Positions 1 to 7,630 of a stretch of 64,000 nucleotides of DNA are shown here, piece after piece (the stretch's first letter is position 1; each line of letters begins with the position of its first letter). The notes below the pieces were generated by a model, which saw nothing but the letters and a program-made list of their open reading frames with translations, made no database searches and was not told where the DNA came from. The DNA is taken from positions 744,001 to 808,000 of the forward strand of contig CAWIQY010000015.1 in the NCBI GenBank assembly GCA_963838375.1. The letters run 5' to 3'. Source of the stretch: DVED01 sp963838375 (GTDB lineage: Bacteria; Cyanobacteriota; Cyanobacteriia; Cyanobacteriales; Geitlerinemataceae). The position numbers and the translations under genes were made by a program.

Positions 1-314
1 TACATGATGTGCCACGAATCAAAAATTTGTTAACGCTGTTACAGTGGCCAGGTGTTGCAGAAAACTCAAGCCGATACATGGAAATTGAGCGGAAGCAACA
101 ACCTTGTCTTGGTGAGCTCGGAAAGAAACGGTAAGGCAAATGAGTATAAAAAACGCCCAACTTTTAGCAACCAACCATCGAAAGAGAGCAAAGACGATCG
201 TCAACGGAATTACCCAGGCTTTTCATCACCTTCATCTGGCGGTGGTAGCAATCCAGCCGCTTGGCAATGACCAAAGTAACTAAGACTTTAGATAGATGAT
301 CGTTGCCCGTAAAG
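1..314. other. no supported gene; window edge
   Basis: The frames that stay open here (for example 52-270 on the plus strand) have GTG starts, low-complexity translations and no recognisable family, so I do not call a gene. The segment is probably the 3' flank of whatever lies left of the window plus the downstream region of the minus-strand gene that ends at 315. No hairpin with a T-tract was seen. Confidence 0.4.
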
Positions 315-791
315 TTACGCTAAATTTGGAGGAATAGAAGGGGGAGCAGACAGCTTTTTCTCGAGTTGAATTTGAACCGATTTGCGAACATCAACCCCCA
401 GAATTTCTATGCCATTTTCCAAATTGCCAGACGTTTCAAAAAAGATCAGACTGTCGATCGTCTTGAGAGCCACCATCTGGAAGAGAAGATGAACCACAGG
501 CAGCGCCACAGCCATTAAGTTAGCCGGTCGGGGAGGCTTGAGACTCGATCGTGCGTCTTCGAGGGTAGGAAAGGCATACAAGACCCGTTTTTCTACGTCA
601 GGACGGGCGCGATTACTCAACGTCGTCACCATCCACTCTTGGTCGGCGGTTTGCAAGACGTAGTATTGCAGATGTTGGAGGCGTTGCGCCAGCACTTTCA
701 ACACAGGCGCGATCGTTGCCACCACTGCCGGAGTCGAGCCATCTTGGGGGGCGCTATTCACTAACACTTGGATTTGTGCGTCTAAGTCCAT
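315..791 (-). CDS. conserved cyanobacterial protein of unknown function (158 aa)
   Basis: The frame stays open upstream to 917, but the ATG at 791 gives a start MDLDAQIQ that leads straight into the well-formed part of the protein, so I chose it; the upstream extension is arginine-rich and looks spurious. The sequence is soluble, has no signal peptide or membrane span, and resembles a family I remember only as conserved in cyanobacteria. Residues around DQEWMVTTLSNR and VLYAFPTLEDA look like a compact alpha/beta fold; the C-terminal half has a hydrophobic helix (VALPVVHLLFQMVAL) and ends proline-rich. It is divergent to hetZ, separated by about 300 bp. Its function is not known to me. Confidence 0.7.
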   Translation of the reverse strand: MDLDAQIQVLVNSAPQDGSTPAVVATIAPVLKVLAQRLQHLQYYVLQTADQEWMVTTLSNRARPDVEKRVLYAFPTLEDARSSLKPPRPANLMAVALPVVHLLFQMVALKTIDSLIFFETSGNLENGIEILGVDVRKSVQIQLEKKLSAPPSIPPNLA

Positions 792-1097
792 AGTTGGTAT
801 TTTCAAGTGCGGGTTGGGGAATACAGAGGTGCTAGGAACGTCCAGAATACCCACGATCGTCTTCTTTCTGTCCACTGCTATAGTAGAGCGTTTTCCAAAA
901 ATCGATCGTCTTATCAAAAAATCGCCTCAAATCGTCCAGAATTCCTAGGAAACCAACTGAATAATAATAAGGCAACTCGCTCGATCGATCTATCGATTCA
1001 TCAAGCGTCAATCCCCCAAACATGACAAAAGCCGAAAGGATTTGAGTGTGTTAGGGTCAAGAGTGAACTTAGTCAGGATAAGGCAATCGGTTAAAGC
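792..1097. promoter_or_regulatory. divergent intergenic region upstream of hetZ
   Basis: About 300 bp lie between the two divergent genes and should hold both promoters. I see CGATCG words and runs such as TCGATCGATCTATCGAT near 979-995, but no convincing paired -35/-10 boxes and no clear NtcA palindrome (GTA-N8-TAC). Nothing else is supported. Confidence 0.3.
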
Positions 1098-2213
1098 GTG
1101 GAAGCTATCTTTCAACTGCTATTCAACGAACTGCGGCAATCGACCCGATCGTCCGAGTCCAGTTGTCGAGACGTCGCCGAACGGCTGACGGCGGAGGTTT
1201 CTAGAACCTGTGCTCAAAGCGATCGCATTCAAGCGTCCGGAGATCTGGAAGCTTGGGCAACTAAGCTGGCTCGCCATCGCCTGAAACAATGTCTAGACTA
1301 CTACAAACTCGGCTCGGTTGGCGGGCGCGTGGAACTGCACAGCACTTTAAGTGCGATCGTCTATCGCTATATCGTGCCCCAGCAGGGACAGTCGAGCTAC
1401 CAAGCCCGATTGCATTTTATCGAGGACTTTTTGCAAATCTTTTATGTAGAAGCCCTCAATGCCTTAAGGCGAGAGGCACTCCTTGCTTCTACTTATTCTC
1501 CTCGTACGCTGTTGGAAGTAGCCGAATATATGGCATTTACCGAACGCTACGCCAAGCGGCGAATCTCCTTGCCGGGAGGGCGCAGCCAGCAATTGGTGAT
1601 CTTGCGCGCGCAAACTTTTTCCAAACAACAACCTCCAGAAACCTCGATCGATATGGATCGCGCCATCGAAGGTGTGGGTGGCGATCCCGAAAGCACTCGT
1701 CAAGACCCTTCTACCGGGCAAGTGCGGGAACAAATTATTACCCAAGAATCGGATCTAGGATCGGATTTACTGCGGGAGAAAGTCGTGCGAGAATTGATTG
1801 CTTATCTCGAAGAGAATAACCAGAGTGAATGTGTCGATTACTTTGTCCTGCGCTTGCAAGATCTGCAAACCCACGAAATTGAAGCAATTCTCGGTCTGAC
1901 ACCTCGCGAGCGAGACTATCTCCAGCAGCGCTTCCGATATCACTTGACGCGGTTTGCCCTCTCCCACCATTGGGAACTGGTTCACCAATGGCTGGATGTG
2001 GATCTCGATCGCAATTTGGGTTTGACCCCCAATCAATGGGAGAACTTTTTAGCGATCCTGAGCGCGGAGTCCGTGGAATTACTGAAACTCAAACGAAAAA
2101 ATTTGCCAGAGTCCGAAATAGCCCGGAGATTAGGCTGTTCGGTGTCTCAGGTCAACAAGCAGTGGTTTAAACTGCTCAAGCAAGTTTGGGAGATTCGCAA
2201 CCAGCCCGAATAA
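1098..2213 (+). CDS. hetZ: HetZ-family regulator with C-terminal helix-turn-helix
   Basis: Length (371 aa) and content fit HetZ, a DNA-binding protein that in Anabaena PCC 7120 controls early heterocyst differentiation and is conserved in filamentous cyanobacteria generally. The start is a GTG giving MEAIFQLLFNELRQS. Visible features: an acidic/arginine helical N-terminal half; a central segment RELIAYLEENNQSECVDYF followed by LTPRERDYLQQRF, resembling a sigma-region-like helical pair; and a C-terminal helix-turn-helix around residues 340-362 (SEIARRLGCSVSQVNKQW). The next gene starts 25 bp downstream and reads as PatU, which is the same gene order as the Anabaena hetZ-patU5-patU3 locus and is the main support for the name. 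The identification is from memory of the family, not from a search. Confidence 0.65.
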   Translation: MEAIFQLLFNELRQSTRSSESSCRDVAERLTAEVSRTCAQSDRIQASGDLEAWATKLARHRLKQCLDYYKLGSVGGRVELHSTLSAIVYRYIVPQQGQSSYQARLHFIEDFLQIFYVEALNALRREALLASTYSPRTLLEVAEYMAFTERYAKRRISLPGGRSQQLVILRAQTFSKQQPPETSIDMDRAIEGVGGDPESTRQDPSTGQVREQIITQESDLGSDLLREKVVRELIAYLEENNQSECVDYFVLRLQDLQTHEIEAILGLTPRERDYLQQRFRYHLTRFALSHHWELVHQWLDVDLDRNLGLTPNQWENFLAILSAESVELLKLKRKNLPESEIARRLGCSVSQVNKQWFKLLKQVWEIRNQPE

Positions 2214-2238
2214 CTGTCCGGAGAAGGTGTATCTACTG

Positions 2239-2970
2239 ATGAATAATGACAAGAAGAACAACGAAGAAAGCTTCGAGAACAGTTTCTTCACATGGCTCGA
2301 TCGAGAGTTAGACCAACCTGCATCGCCTAGGACTGGGGAAATGAACAATCCCAGTGTTGGGTTCCCTGCCCCCGACTCCCATCCCGAAGAAACTTCCCCA
2401 TCCGAGACGGAGGATCGACACTCCCTCGACGACGAAGATCTTTCTTCCATTTGGGTCGAGATCGACGAACCCGAAAATTCACAGACGTTCTTAGAAAGTC
2501 AATCCGATCGCTTAGGAGATATACCGACCGTGCAACAACGTTTTTATGAAGTGCTTAAACGCCGACTGAAGACTGAAATCCAACAAGCGCCTCCCCTTTT
2601 TCCGTGGGAAACGGAAATGTTAGTCTACGACGCTGAGGTTACAGACGCCGTAACTGCCGATCGAGTTCCCAGCGATTTGTGGCTGCCCCAACTTCAGAAT
2701 CTGAAATTGCCTGTTCCCTTGCCCCAAGAGGTTTTCAAGTCCCTGCTGACTCGATGCCAACAGGTGGTCAACTCATCTCTGTTGGAAGGATCGAGACTAG
2801 TCGATGTCGTCACCGAACTGTTTCCCGATCGATTTTCCGACCTCAATTATTGGACCGAACAGGTGCTGATTTGGGAAACAGACCGCGGCGAAGAGCCAAG
2901 CCTCTGGTCAATTGCCCCACCACCTACGAAACGGCAAATCCTACTCAACAAATGGTCTTGTCGCTGCTAG
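2239..2970 (+). pseudogene. patU: PatU 5' part (PatU5-like), frame broken before its C-terminus
   Basis: Start ATG at 2239 is chosen because GGAGAAGG lies about 11 bases upstream; a GTG at 2227 is also in frame. The protein is acidic and disordered for its first 90 residues (SPSETED, DDEDLSSIWVEID), then has a conserved-looking block VQQRFYEVLKRRLKTEI, WETEMLVYDAE, LPLPQEVFKSLLTRC and VVTELFPDRFSDLNYW. After GEEPSLWSIAP near 2914 the frame runs into 17 unrelated residues and stops at 2970, while the plausible continuation TTYETANPTQQMVL lies in the frame one base back. One extra C in the CCCC run at 2914-2917 would join the two. In Anabaena PCC 7120 patU is naturally split into patU5 and patU3, whereas in Nostoc punctiforme it is one gene, so a genuine split is also possible. 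Confidence 0.6.
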
Positions 2971-3305
2971 CTGCCCGAGAAATTCTCGGATCTTTGACAC
3001 TACGGGTGTCTGCCAGCCATCCGAGATGTACCCAGCAATGGTCAACGGCTGTGGGCCCGCTGACCATCGAAGCCCAATATAAACCCAAAATTTGGAATTC
3101 TAAGCTGCGGATTCAGGTGCATTTACCCCAAGGCGGAAATCTTCAGATTCAGGGAGATAGTGCCGTTGCCCACGCGCAGCGCCCCGATCGTGGTACGTTG
3201 AGTGTCGAACTGTTTGATATCCGACCCGATCGTACCTATTCTTTAGAAATTGCTCTAGATAACGAAGCATCTCCCTTCCTGTTTGTGATTTGTCCCACAG
3301 CTTAA
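2952..3305 (+). pseudogene. patU3: PatU 3' part (PatU3-like)
   Basis: This frame carries the C-terminal part of the same protein: MVLSLLAAREILGSLTLRVS, then beta-rich sequence (GPLTIEAQYKPK, LRIQVHLPQGGNLQIQG, GTLSVELFDIRPDRTYSLEI, SPFLFVICPTA). An ATG at 2952 lies in frame, and the upstream part stops at 2970, so the two halves overlap by 19 bases and could be separately translated, as PatU5 and PatU3 are in Anabaena. The frame is actually open from about 2679, where it is only a shadow of the upstream gene. No good Shine-Dalgarno precedes the ATG. Whether it is a separate gene, the tail of a broken gene or a sequencing artefact is undecided. Confidence 0.55.
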
Positions 3306-3362
3306 TCCGCAATCTCCACTCCAACAAAACAAGCCGAATGGTCATTGGTGATGGGCAGATTG

Positions 3363-3791
3363 TCAACGCCCATTACTAGTACCACTAATATGAACCACCA
3401 GTTCCCGTGGGTGACGGCGCTGGCGGTGTTCCCAAATGTAGATGCCTTGCCACATCCCCAGGACGAGTTTATTGTGGGAGATAGGAATTTGCTCGGAGGT
3501 ATGAGTGATTGCCGTGCGGATGTGAGCGGGCATATCATCGGCTCCTTCAGCACTGTGGATATAATTGCCACTTTCGGGGACGAGTTTGGCAAAGAAATTT
3601 TCCAGATCGACTAAAACATCAGGATCGGCGTTTTCTTGAATTAACAAGCTGGCTGAGGTATGACGGAGGAAAAGGGTACACAAACCGAGTTCGATCCCCG
3701 ACTCAGAAACGATTCTTTCGATTTGGGAAGTAATTCGAGTCAAGGATTTCCCCACGGTTTGAATGCGTAGGACTTCTTGGTAGTGATTCAT
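3363..3791 (-). CDS. yjbQ: YjbQ family protein (secondary thiamine-phosphate synthase, UPF0047)
   Basis: The 142-residue length is typical. Family hallmarks are visible: an N-terminal strand pair (EVLRIQTVGKSLTRIT), GLCTLFLRHTSASLLIQEN with its conserved histidine and serine, the segment AHIRTAITHTSEQIPISHNKL, and the final LGMWQGIYIWEHR...RELVVHISG, which carries the metal-site residues H, H and E/H of the trimeric YjbQ fold. Members can substitute weakly for thiamine-phosphate synthase; the physiological role is unclear. It converges with patU, and 30 bp separate its start from the divergent SGNH gene. Confidence 0.85.
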   Translation of the reverse strand: MNHYQEVLRIQTVGKSLTRITSQIERIVSESGIELGLCTLFLRHTSASLLIQENADPDVLVDLENFFAKLVPESGNYIHSAEGADDMPAHIRTAITHTSEQIPISHNKLVLGMWQGIYIWEHRQRRHPRELVVHISGTSNGR

Positions 3792-3821
3792 GGGTTGAGG
3801 TTATAGCTGAAAATCAAGAGT

Positions 3822-4538
3822 TTGAAAATCAAGAGTATACTCTTAATGAGTTTAGTCGCGGGAGTCGCGATCGTTTCTTCGTGCCAGTGGACTATGACCC
3901 CTGAAACCCCATCTTCTTCCTCTGTGAAAATCATGCCGTTAGGAGACTCGATTACCGACGGCTATTTTGTGCCGGGTGGGTATCGTATCGATCTGTGGCA
4001 ACATCTGACCGAACGGGGATACGCGATCGATTTTGTGGGTTCGCTGCGAAACGGTTCCGAATCGTTACCCGATACCGATCATGAGGGACATTCCGGTTGG
4101 CGAATCGAACAAATTCATCACCGGATTCAGGGTTGGTTAAATCGATCGCAACCGGATATCATTTTATTGCTCATCGGCACGAATGATATGGCACAAGGAT
4201 ATGATGTGGAAACCGCACCCGATCGACTCGGGGTGTTAATCGAAGATATTTTCCAACAATTACCGGAAGTTAAGTTGTTTGTGGCTTCAATTCCTCCCAT
4301 TGGCGAACCTTTTCTGAACGATCGTGTTATCAATTATAACCGGGAAATCGTCCGTTTAGTTCAACAAAAGCAAGCGGAAGAAAAACCGATCTATTTTGTT
4401 GATTTATATTACGTTCTCAGCTTGGACGATCTGCCCGATGGGGTTCATCCTAACCGGGAAGGGTTTCGGAAAATCGCGAAAGTTTGGGATGAGGCGATGG
4501 AAGGGGCGATCGCCCCAAGAAGCGATCGCGTACAATAA
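3822..4538 (+). CDS. SGNH/GDSL-type lipolytic hydrolase, predicted lipoprotein
   Basis: A TTG start at 3822 gives MKIKSILLMSLVAGVAIVSSC: a short signal peptide ending in a lipobox-like VSSC, with the cysteine at residue 21 as the expected lipidated residue. The next ATG (residue 9) would destroy the signal peptide, which decides the start. Catalytic blocks of the SGNH family are intact: block I PLGDSITDG (nucleophile Ser), a glycine-containing block II (GSLRNGSESL), block III LIGTNDMAQG (Asn), and block V LPDGVHPN (Asp and His). Substrate is unknown; relatives act on esters or polysaccharide acetyl groups. It is probably exported and attached to a membrane. It lies alone, 24 bp before the truncated Uma2 gene. 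Confidence 0.8.
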   Translation: MKIKSILLMSLVAGVAIVSSCQWTMTPETPSSSSVKIMPLGDSITDGYFVPGGYRIDLWQHLTERGYAIDFVGSLRNGSESLPDTDHEGHSGWRIEQIHHRIQGWLNRSQPDIILLLIGTNDMAQGYDVETAPDRLGVLIEDIFQQLPEVKLFVASIPPIGEPFLNDRVINYNREIVRLVQQKQAEEKPIYFVDLYYVLSLDDLPDGVHPNREGFRKIAKVWDEAMEGAIAPRSDRVQ

Positions 4539-4564
4539 TTAACGATCCGATTTCTGCTGCCACC

Positions 4565-4819
4565 ATGACCCTTGCCAAACCTCCGACAACCCAAATTCCG
4601 CTACTCGAAAATGGAGATTGCCTGACCCGTACCGAATTTGAACGGCGCTACTATGCCATGCCGCATTGCAAAAAAGCCGAATTGATTGAAAGACAAGTTT
4701 ATCGGGCATCCCCCGTTCGCGCCCGAAAACACGGTCAACCTCACGCGGCTGTCATGGGTGGGTATCGTAGGGGTCAACAGCCGTTGACCCCTACCAGCGA
4801 AAATGCGACTAGCAATTAA
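4565..4819 (+). pseudogene. Uma2-family (DUF820) endonuclease-like protein, truncated
   Basis: The first 60 or so residues (PLLENGDCLTRTEFERRYYAMP, then KKAELIERQVYRASPVRARKHGQPH) match the N-terminus of the Uma2 nuclease-like family, which is normally about 190-210 aa long. After HAAVMG, at about 4760, similarity stops and the frame passes into a 28-bp perfect palindrome (4767-4794), ending at 4819 after 84 residues. The catalytic PD-(D/E)XK core is entirely missing, so this cannot be an active enzyme. Best read: the gene was cut by insertion of the palindromic element together with deletion of its 3' part. Confidence 0.65.
4767..4794. repeat. 28-bp perfect palindrome (12-bp arms, 4-bp loop)
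   Basis: GTAGGGGTCAAC, four bases AGCC, then GTTGACCCCTAC. It sits exactly where the Uma2 gene loses similarity, and just upstream of the topoisomerase gene. It has no T-tract, so it is more likely a small mobile palindromic element than a terminator, though a hairpin at this spot could reduce read-through into the next gene. Confidence 0.8.
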
Positions 4820-4822
4820 CCC

Positions 4823-7372
4823 ATGAAACTCCTGTTAATCGAATCGCCGGGAAAGCTGAAAAAACTGGGCCAAATTCTCGGTTCCGGTTGGGTTGTCAAA
4901 GCGAGTATGGGACACGTTCGGGAATTAGCAAATGACGGTGAATCTTCTCTGGGGTTCGATCTCGACGGCGATCGAGTTTTGTGTCGCTATCAACCTCGAG
5001 GAAGTCGGGGAAAACAAACCCTATCGGATTTACGCCGCGCCGTAGAAGGGGCATCTCAAGTGTATTTGGGAACCGATCCCGATCGAGAAGGAGAAACCAT
5101 TGCATGGCATTTGCAACAAGCACTTCGGATTCGCCATCCCCTGCGCGTTACCTATAGCGAAATAACACCTGCTGCGGTTCGACAAGCGATCGATCGTCCC
5201 CGACCTTTAGATGCGAATTTGGTAGCAGCAGGACGCGCCCGAGATTGTTTGGATAAGTTGGTGGGATACAAGGGATCTCCTTTATTATGGCAGTTGAAAA
5301 ATGGGGCGAAATCCATGGGGCGAGTGCAGAGTGCAACGCTGCATTTGCTTTGCTTGCGAGAAGCGGAAATTGTGACATTTGTGCCTGAAGATTATTGGAG
5401 TGTTTGGGTTGAGTATCAGGAAGGATTTAAAGCATTTTATCGGGCAAGTTTGAATTTCAAAAGAGTGGCTAAAGAGAAAGAAGATGATGCGGCTGATAAG
5501 TCGAAAGATAAGCCGGAATCCGATCGAGTTTCTAGTCAAGAAGAAGCCGATCGTTTAGTCGAAATCGCGCGATCGCATCCCCATTCTGTTCTCAAAATTG
5601 AAAGCCAAAATACCACCCGAAATCCGCCGCCACCTTTTACCACTTCTACATTACAACAAGCTGCGGGTTCTCGCTACAAATGGGGTTCGGATAAAACCAT
5701 GAAAGTTGCCCAAACCCTTTACGAAGGCGGGCATATTACCTATATGCGAACGGATTCGGTAACGCTGAGTCCGGAGTTTTGTGCGGCGGCGCGACGGTGG
5801 TTAGAACAACAGGATGCCGACAATATTCCATCTCAAACTCGAAAGTTTCGATCGAAGGCGGGGGCGCAAGAAGCACATGAGGCAATTCGTCCCACTCATG
5901 TTGAGAATACCCCTCAAATTTTATCAGTACAATTGGGGGCTGATGCAGAAAAGTTATATGACTTAATCTGGAGTCGATCGATCGCATCTCAATGTCGTTC
6001 GGCTGAACTGCAAAAAACTCGCGTTATCACCCAATCTGGAGATATTTTCTGGGAAGCTAGGGGTCAAGTTTTAACGTTTCCGGGATACACTCGATACTGG
6101 AATAATATTAGCTCGGATACGCATTTGCCTGCTCTCAAAGAAGGGCAAAATTTAACCTTAAAAAAAGCGGATTCCGAGAAAAAACAAACCCAGCCACCGC
6201 CTCGATATACGGAACCGAAGCTGGTACAATTAATGGAAAGAAAAGGGATTGGTAGACCGAGTACCTATGCGCCAACGATTAGAACTTTAAAAGATAGAAA
6301 CTACGTCGATTTAGGGAAAGATAAAAAACTACAACCGACGCAACTGGGTTTAGAAGTCGATCGATTCTTGATGCAGGTTCTCCCGGATTTACTGCAACCA
6401 GAATTTACGGCAAACATGGAATCGAAGCTAGATGCGATCGCCGAGGGGAAAGAGGATTGGGAACGTTACCTCAATCACTGGTATCGCGATTATTTGAATC
6501 CCGCTATAACTCAAGCGAAGCAACAAGTGGGAACTTATCAATGTCGAGCATTTCCTGATTCTCCAATTCAAGAAATAGATAGAACATTTTCTACATTAAA
6601 TACTTCTGTATCCAGAAATACGAAAACCTCAACTCGATCGACAAAACCAAAATCTAAAACCTCCAGTCAACCAGATTCGATCGCTTGTCCGAAATGCAGC
6701 AAGTTGATGAGCAAAATCCTCTCTAAATCTCAGAAACTTTCCACCGATCATTTCCTCAAATGCGAAGAAAGATTAGGAGGGTGCAATACGGTGATGTTTT
6801 GGTCGGATAAAACCAAACAGTATGAATTACCGTATGCAGAACGAAAAAAGTTAGAAATTCCCAATAAACCGACTGGAGATACTACTCAAAATTGGTGGGA
6901 ACAGCCGATCGAATCTTCTCTACCGCCTTGGATAAAAGCCCGAAAAAAAAAGAAAGGGAGATTCAAACAAAACACAAAACTTCCCGAACTGAGCGATATA
7001 AATTGTCCGAAATGCGATAAGTTAATGAGTAAGATTTCATCCAAATCGCCTAAACTCACCGCCGACCACTTTCTCAAATGCGAACTGTATCGAGGTGGAT
7101 GCGATACGGTGATGTTTTGGTCAGAAAAGCAGCAAAAATATCAATTGCCTTACGGCGATCGTCAAAACAAACAGAAACCCCAATTAACCGAGTATCAATG
7201 TCCGAGTTGTCAAGCTTTTCTCGAGGAATATCATTATACTAAAGAAGGCGAAGACAAAGCCATGCTACGCTGTTCTGAGGTTAAAAATAGACAAGAGAAG
7301 TGTAAAGACGTGGCATTTTTTCGATCGCGCGATCGATGGTGGTCGCCTAAATTTGGGGAATTTAAGCCCTAG
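4823..7372 (+). CDS. topA: type IA DNA topoisomerase with C-terminal zinc ribbons (TopA-like)
   Basis: 849 aa. The Toprim domain is at the N-terminus (MKLLLIESPGK with the catalytic Glu, LGTDPDREGETIAWHL with the acidic metal triad), followed by the transesterification domain with EGGHITYMRTDS, where Tyr307 is the nucleophile that bonds the 5' phosphate. RPTHV and GIGRPSTYAPTI are also conserved. The last 250 residues hold two near-identical Cys4 modules (CPKC...FLKCE...GGC, about residues 620-655 and 730-770) and a third, CPSC...RC...KC. The opening differs from the usual cyanobacterial TopA opening (STLVIVESPTK type), so this may be a second, paralogous enzyme rather than the housekeeping one. 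It begins 3 bp after the stop of the broken Uma2 gene. Confidence 0.85.
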   Translation: MKLLLIESPGKLKKLGQILGSGWVVKASMGHVRELANDGESSLGFDLDGDRVLCRYQPRGSRGKQTLSDLRRAVEGASQVYLGTDPDREGETIAWHLQQALRIRHPLRVTYSEITPAAVRQAIDRPRPLDANLVAAGRARDCLDKLVGYKGSPLLWQLKNGAKSMGRVQSATLHLLCLREAEIVTFVPEDYWSVWVEYQEGFKAFYRASLNFKRVAKEKEDDAADKSKDKPESDRVSSQEEADRLVEIARSHPHSVLKIESQNTTRNPPPPFTTSTLQQAAGSRYKWGSDKTMKVAQTLYEGGHITYMRTDSVTLSPEFCAAARRWLEQQDADNIPSQTRKFRSKAGAQEAHEAIRPTHVENTPQILSVQLGADAEKLYDLIWSRSIASQCRSAELQKTRVITQSGDIFWEARGQVLTFPGYTRYWNNISSDTHLPALKEGQNLTLKKADSEKKQTQPPPRYTEPKLVQLMERKGIGRPSTYAPTIRTLKDRNYVDLGKDKKLQPTQLGLEVDRFLMQVLPDLLQPEFTANMESKLDAIAEGKEDWERYLNHWYRDYLNPAITQAKQQVGTYQCRAFPDSPIQEIDRTFSTLNTSVSRNTKTSTRSTKPKSKTSSQPDSIACPKCSKLMSKILSKSQKLSTDHFLKCEERLGGCNTVMFWSDKTKQYELPYAERKKLEIPNKPTGDTTQNWWEQPIESSLPPWIKARKKKKGRFKQNTKLPELSDINCPKCDKLMSKISSKSPKLTADHFLKCELYRGGCDTVMFWSEKQQKYQLPYGDRQNKQKPQLTEYQCPSCQAFLEEYHYTKEGEDKAMLRCSEVKNRQEKCKDVAFFRSRDRWWSPKFGEFKP

Positions 7373-7433
7373 AATTCGATCGATAGAAATAACCGAAGCT
7401 AGCCCTGGAAGGGCGGCTGCGCCAACGGGCTGA

Positions 7434-7456
7434 AGTAATAAGTAATAAGTAATAAG
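7434..7456. repeat. heptameric tandem repeat AGTAATA
   Basis: Three copies of AGTAATA downstream of the topoisomerase gene; the complementary family (TTATTACT, ACTTATTACT) recurs at about 7564-7596. These are short tandemly repeated repetitive (STRR) sequences common in filamentous cyanobacteria. Confidence 0.7.
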
Positions 7457-7630
7457 TCGTACAGTTTCAGTTCGAATAAAACGGGATGAAGCCTCTTCAT
7501 TCATGAAGAAAAAATAAAACCCAATTCATTGATTGAATCCTCTGATTTTAAGCTTCTTGCAAACTTATTACTTATTACTTTAAACTTATTACTTATGAAC
7601 GTCCCTACGTCAGTCCTGACTAATCAGATT

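Noticed and set aside
52..270. 72-codon frame at the window's left end
   Set aside because: GTG start, low-complexity Ser/Asn/Lys translation, no Shine-Dalgarno, no family.
2880..2970. programmed -1 ribosomal frameshift in patU
   Set aside because: No X-XXY-YYZ slippery heptamer and no strong downstream stem seen near 2895-2920; a one-base difference in CCCC is a simpler account.
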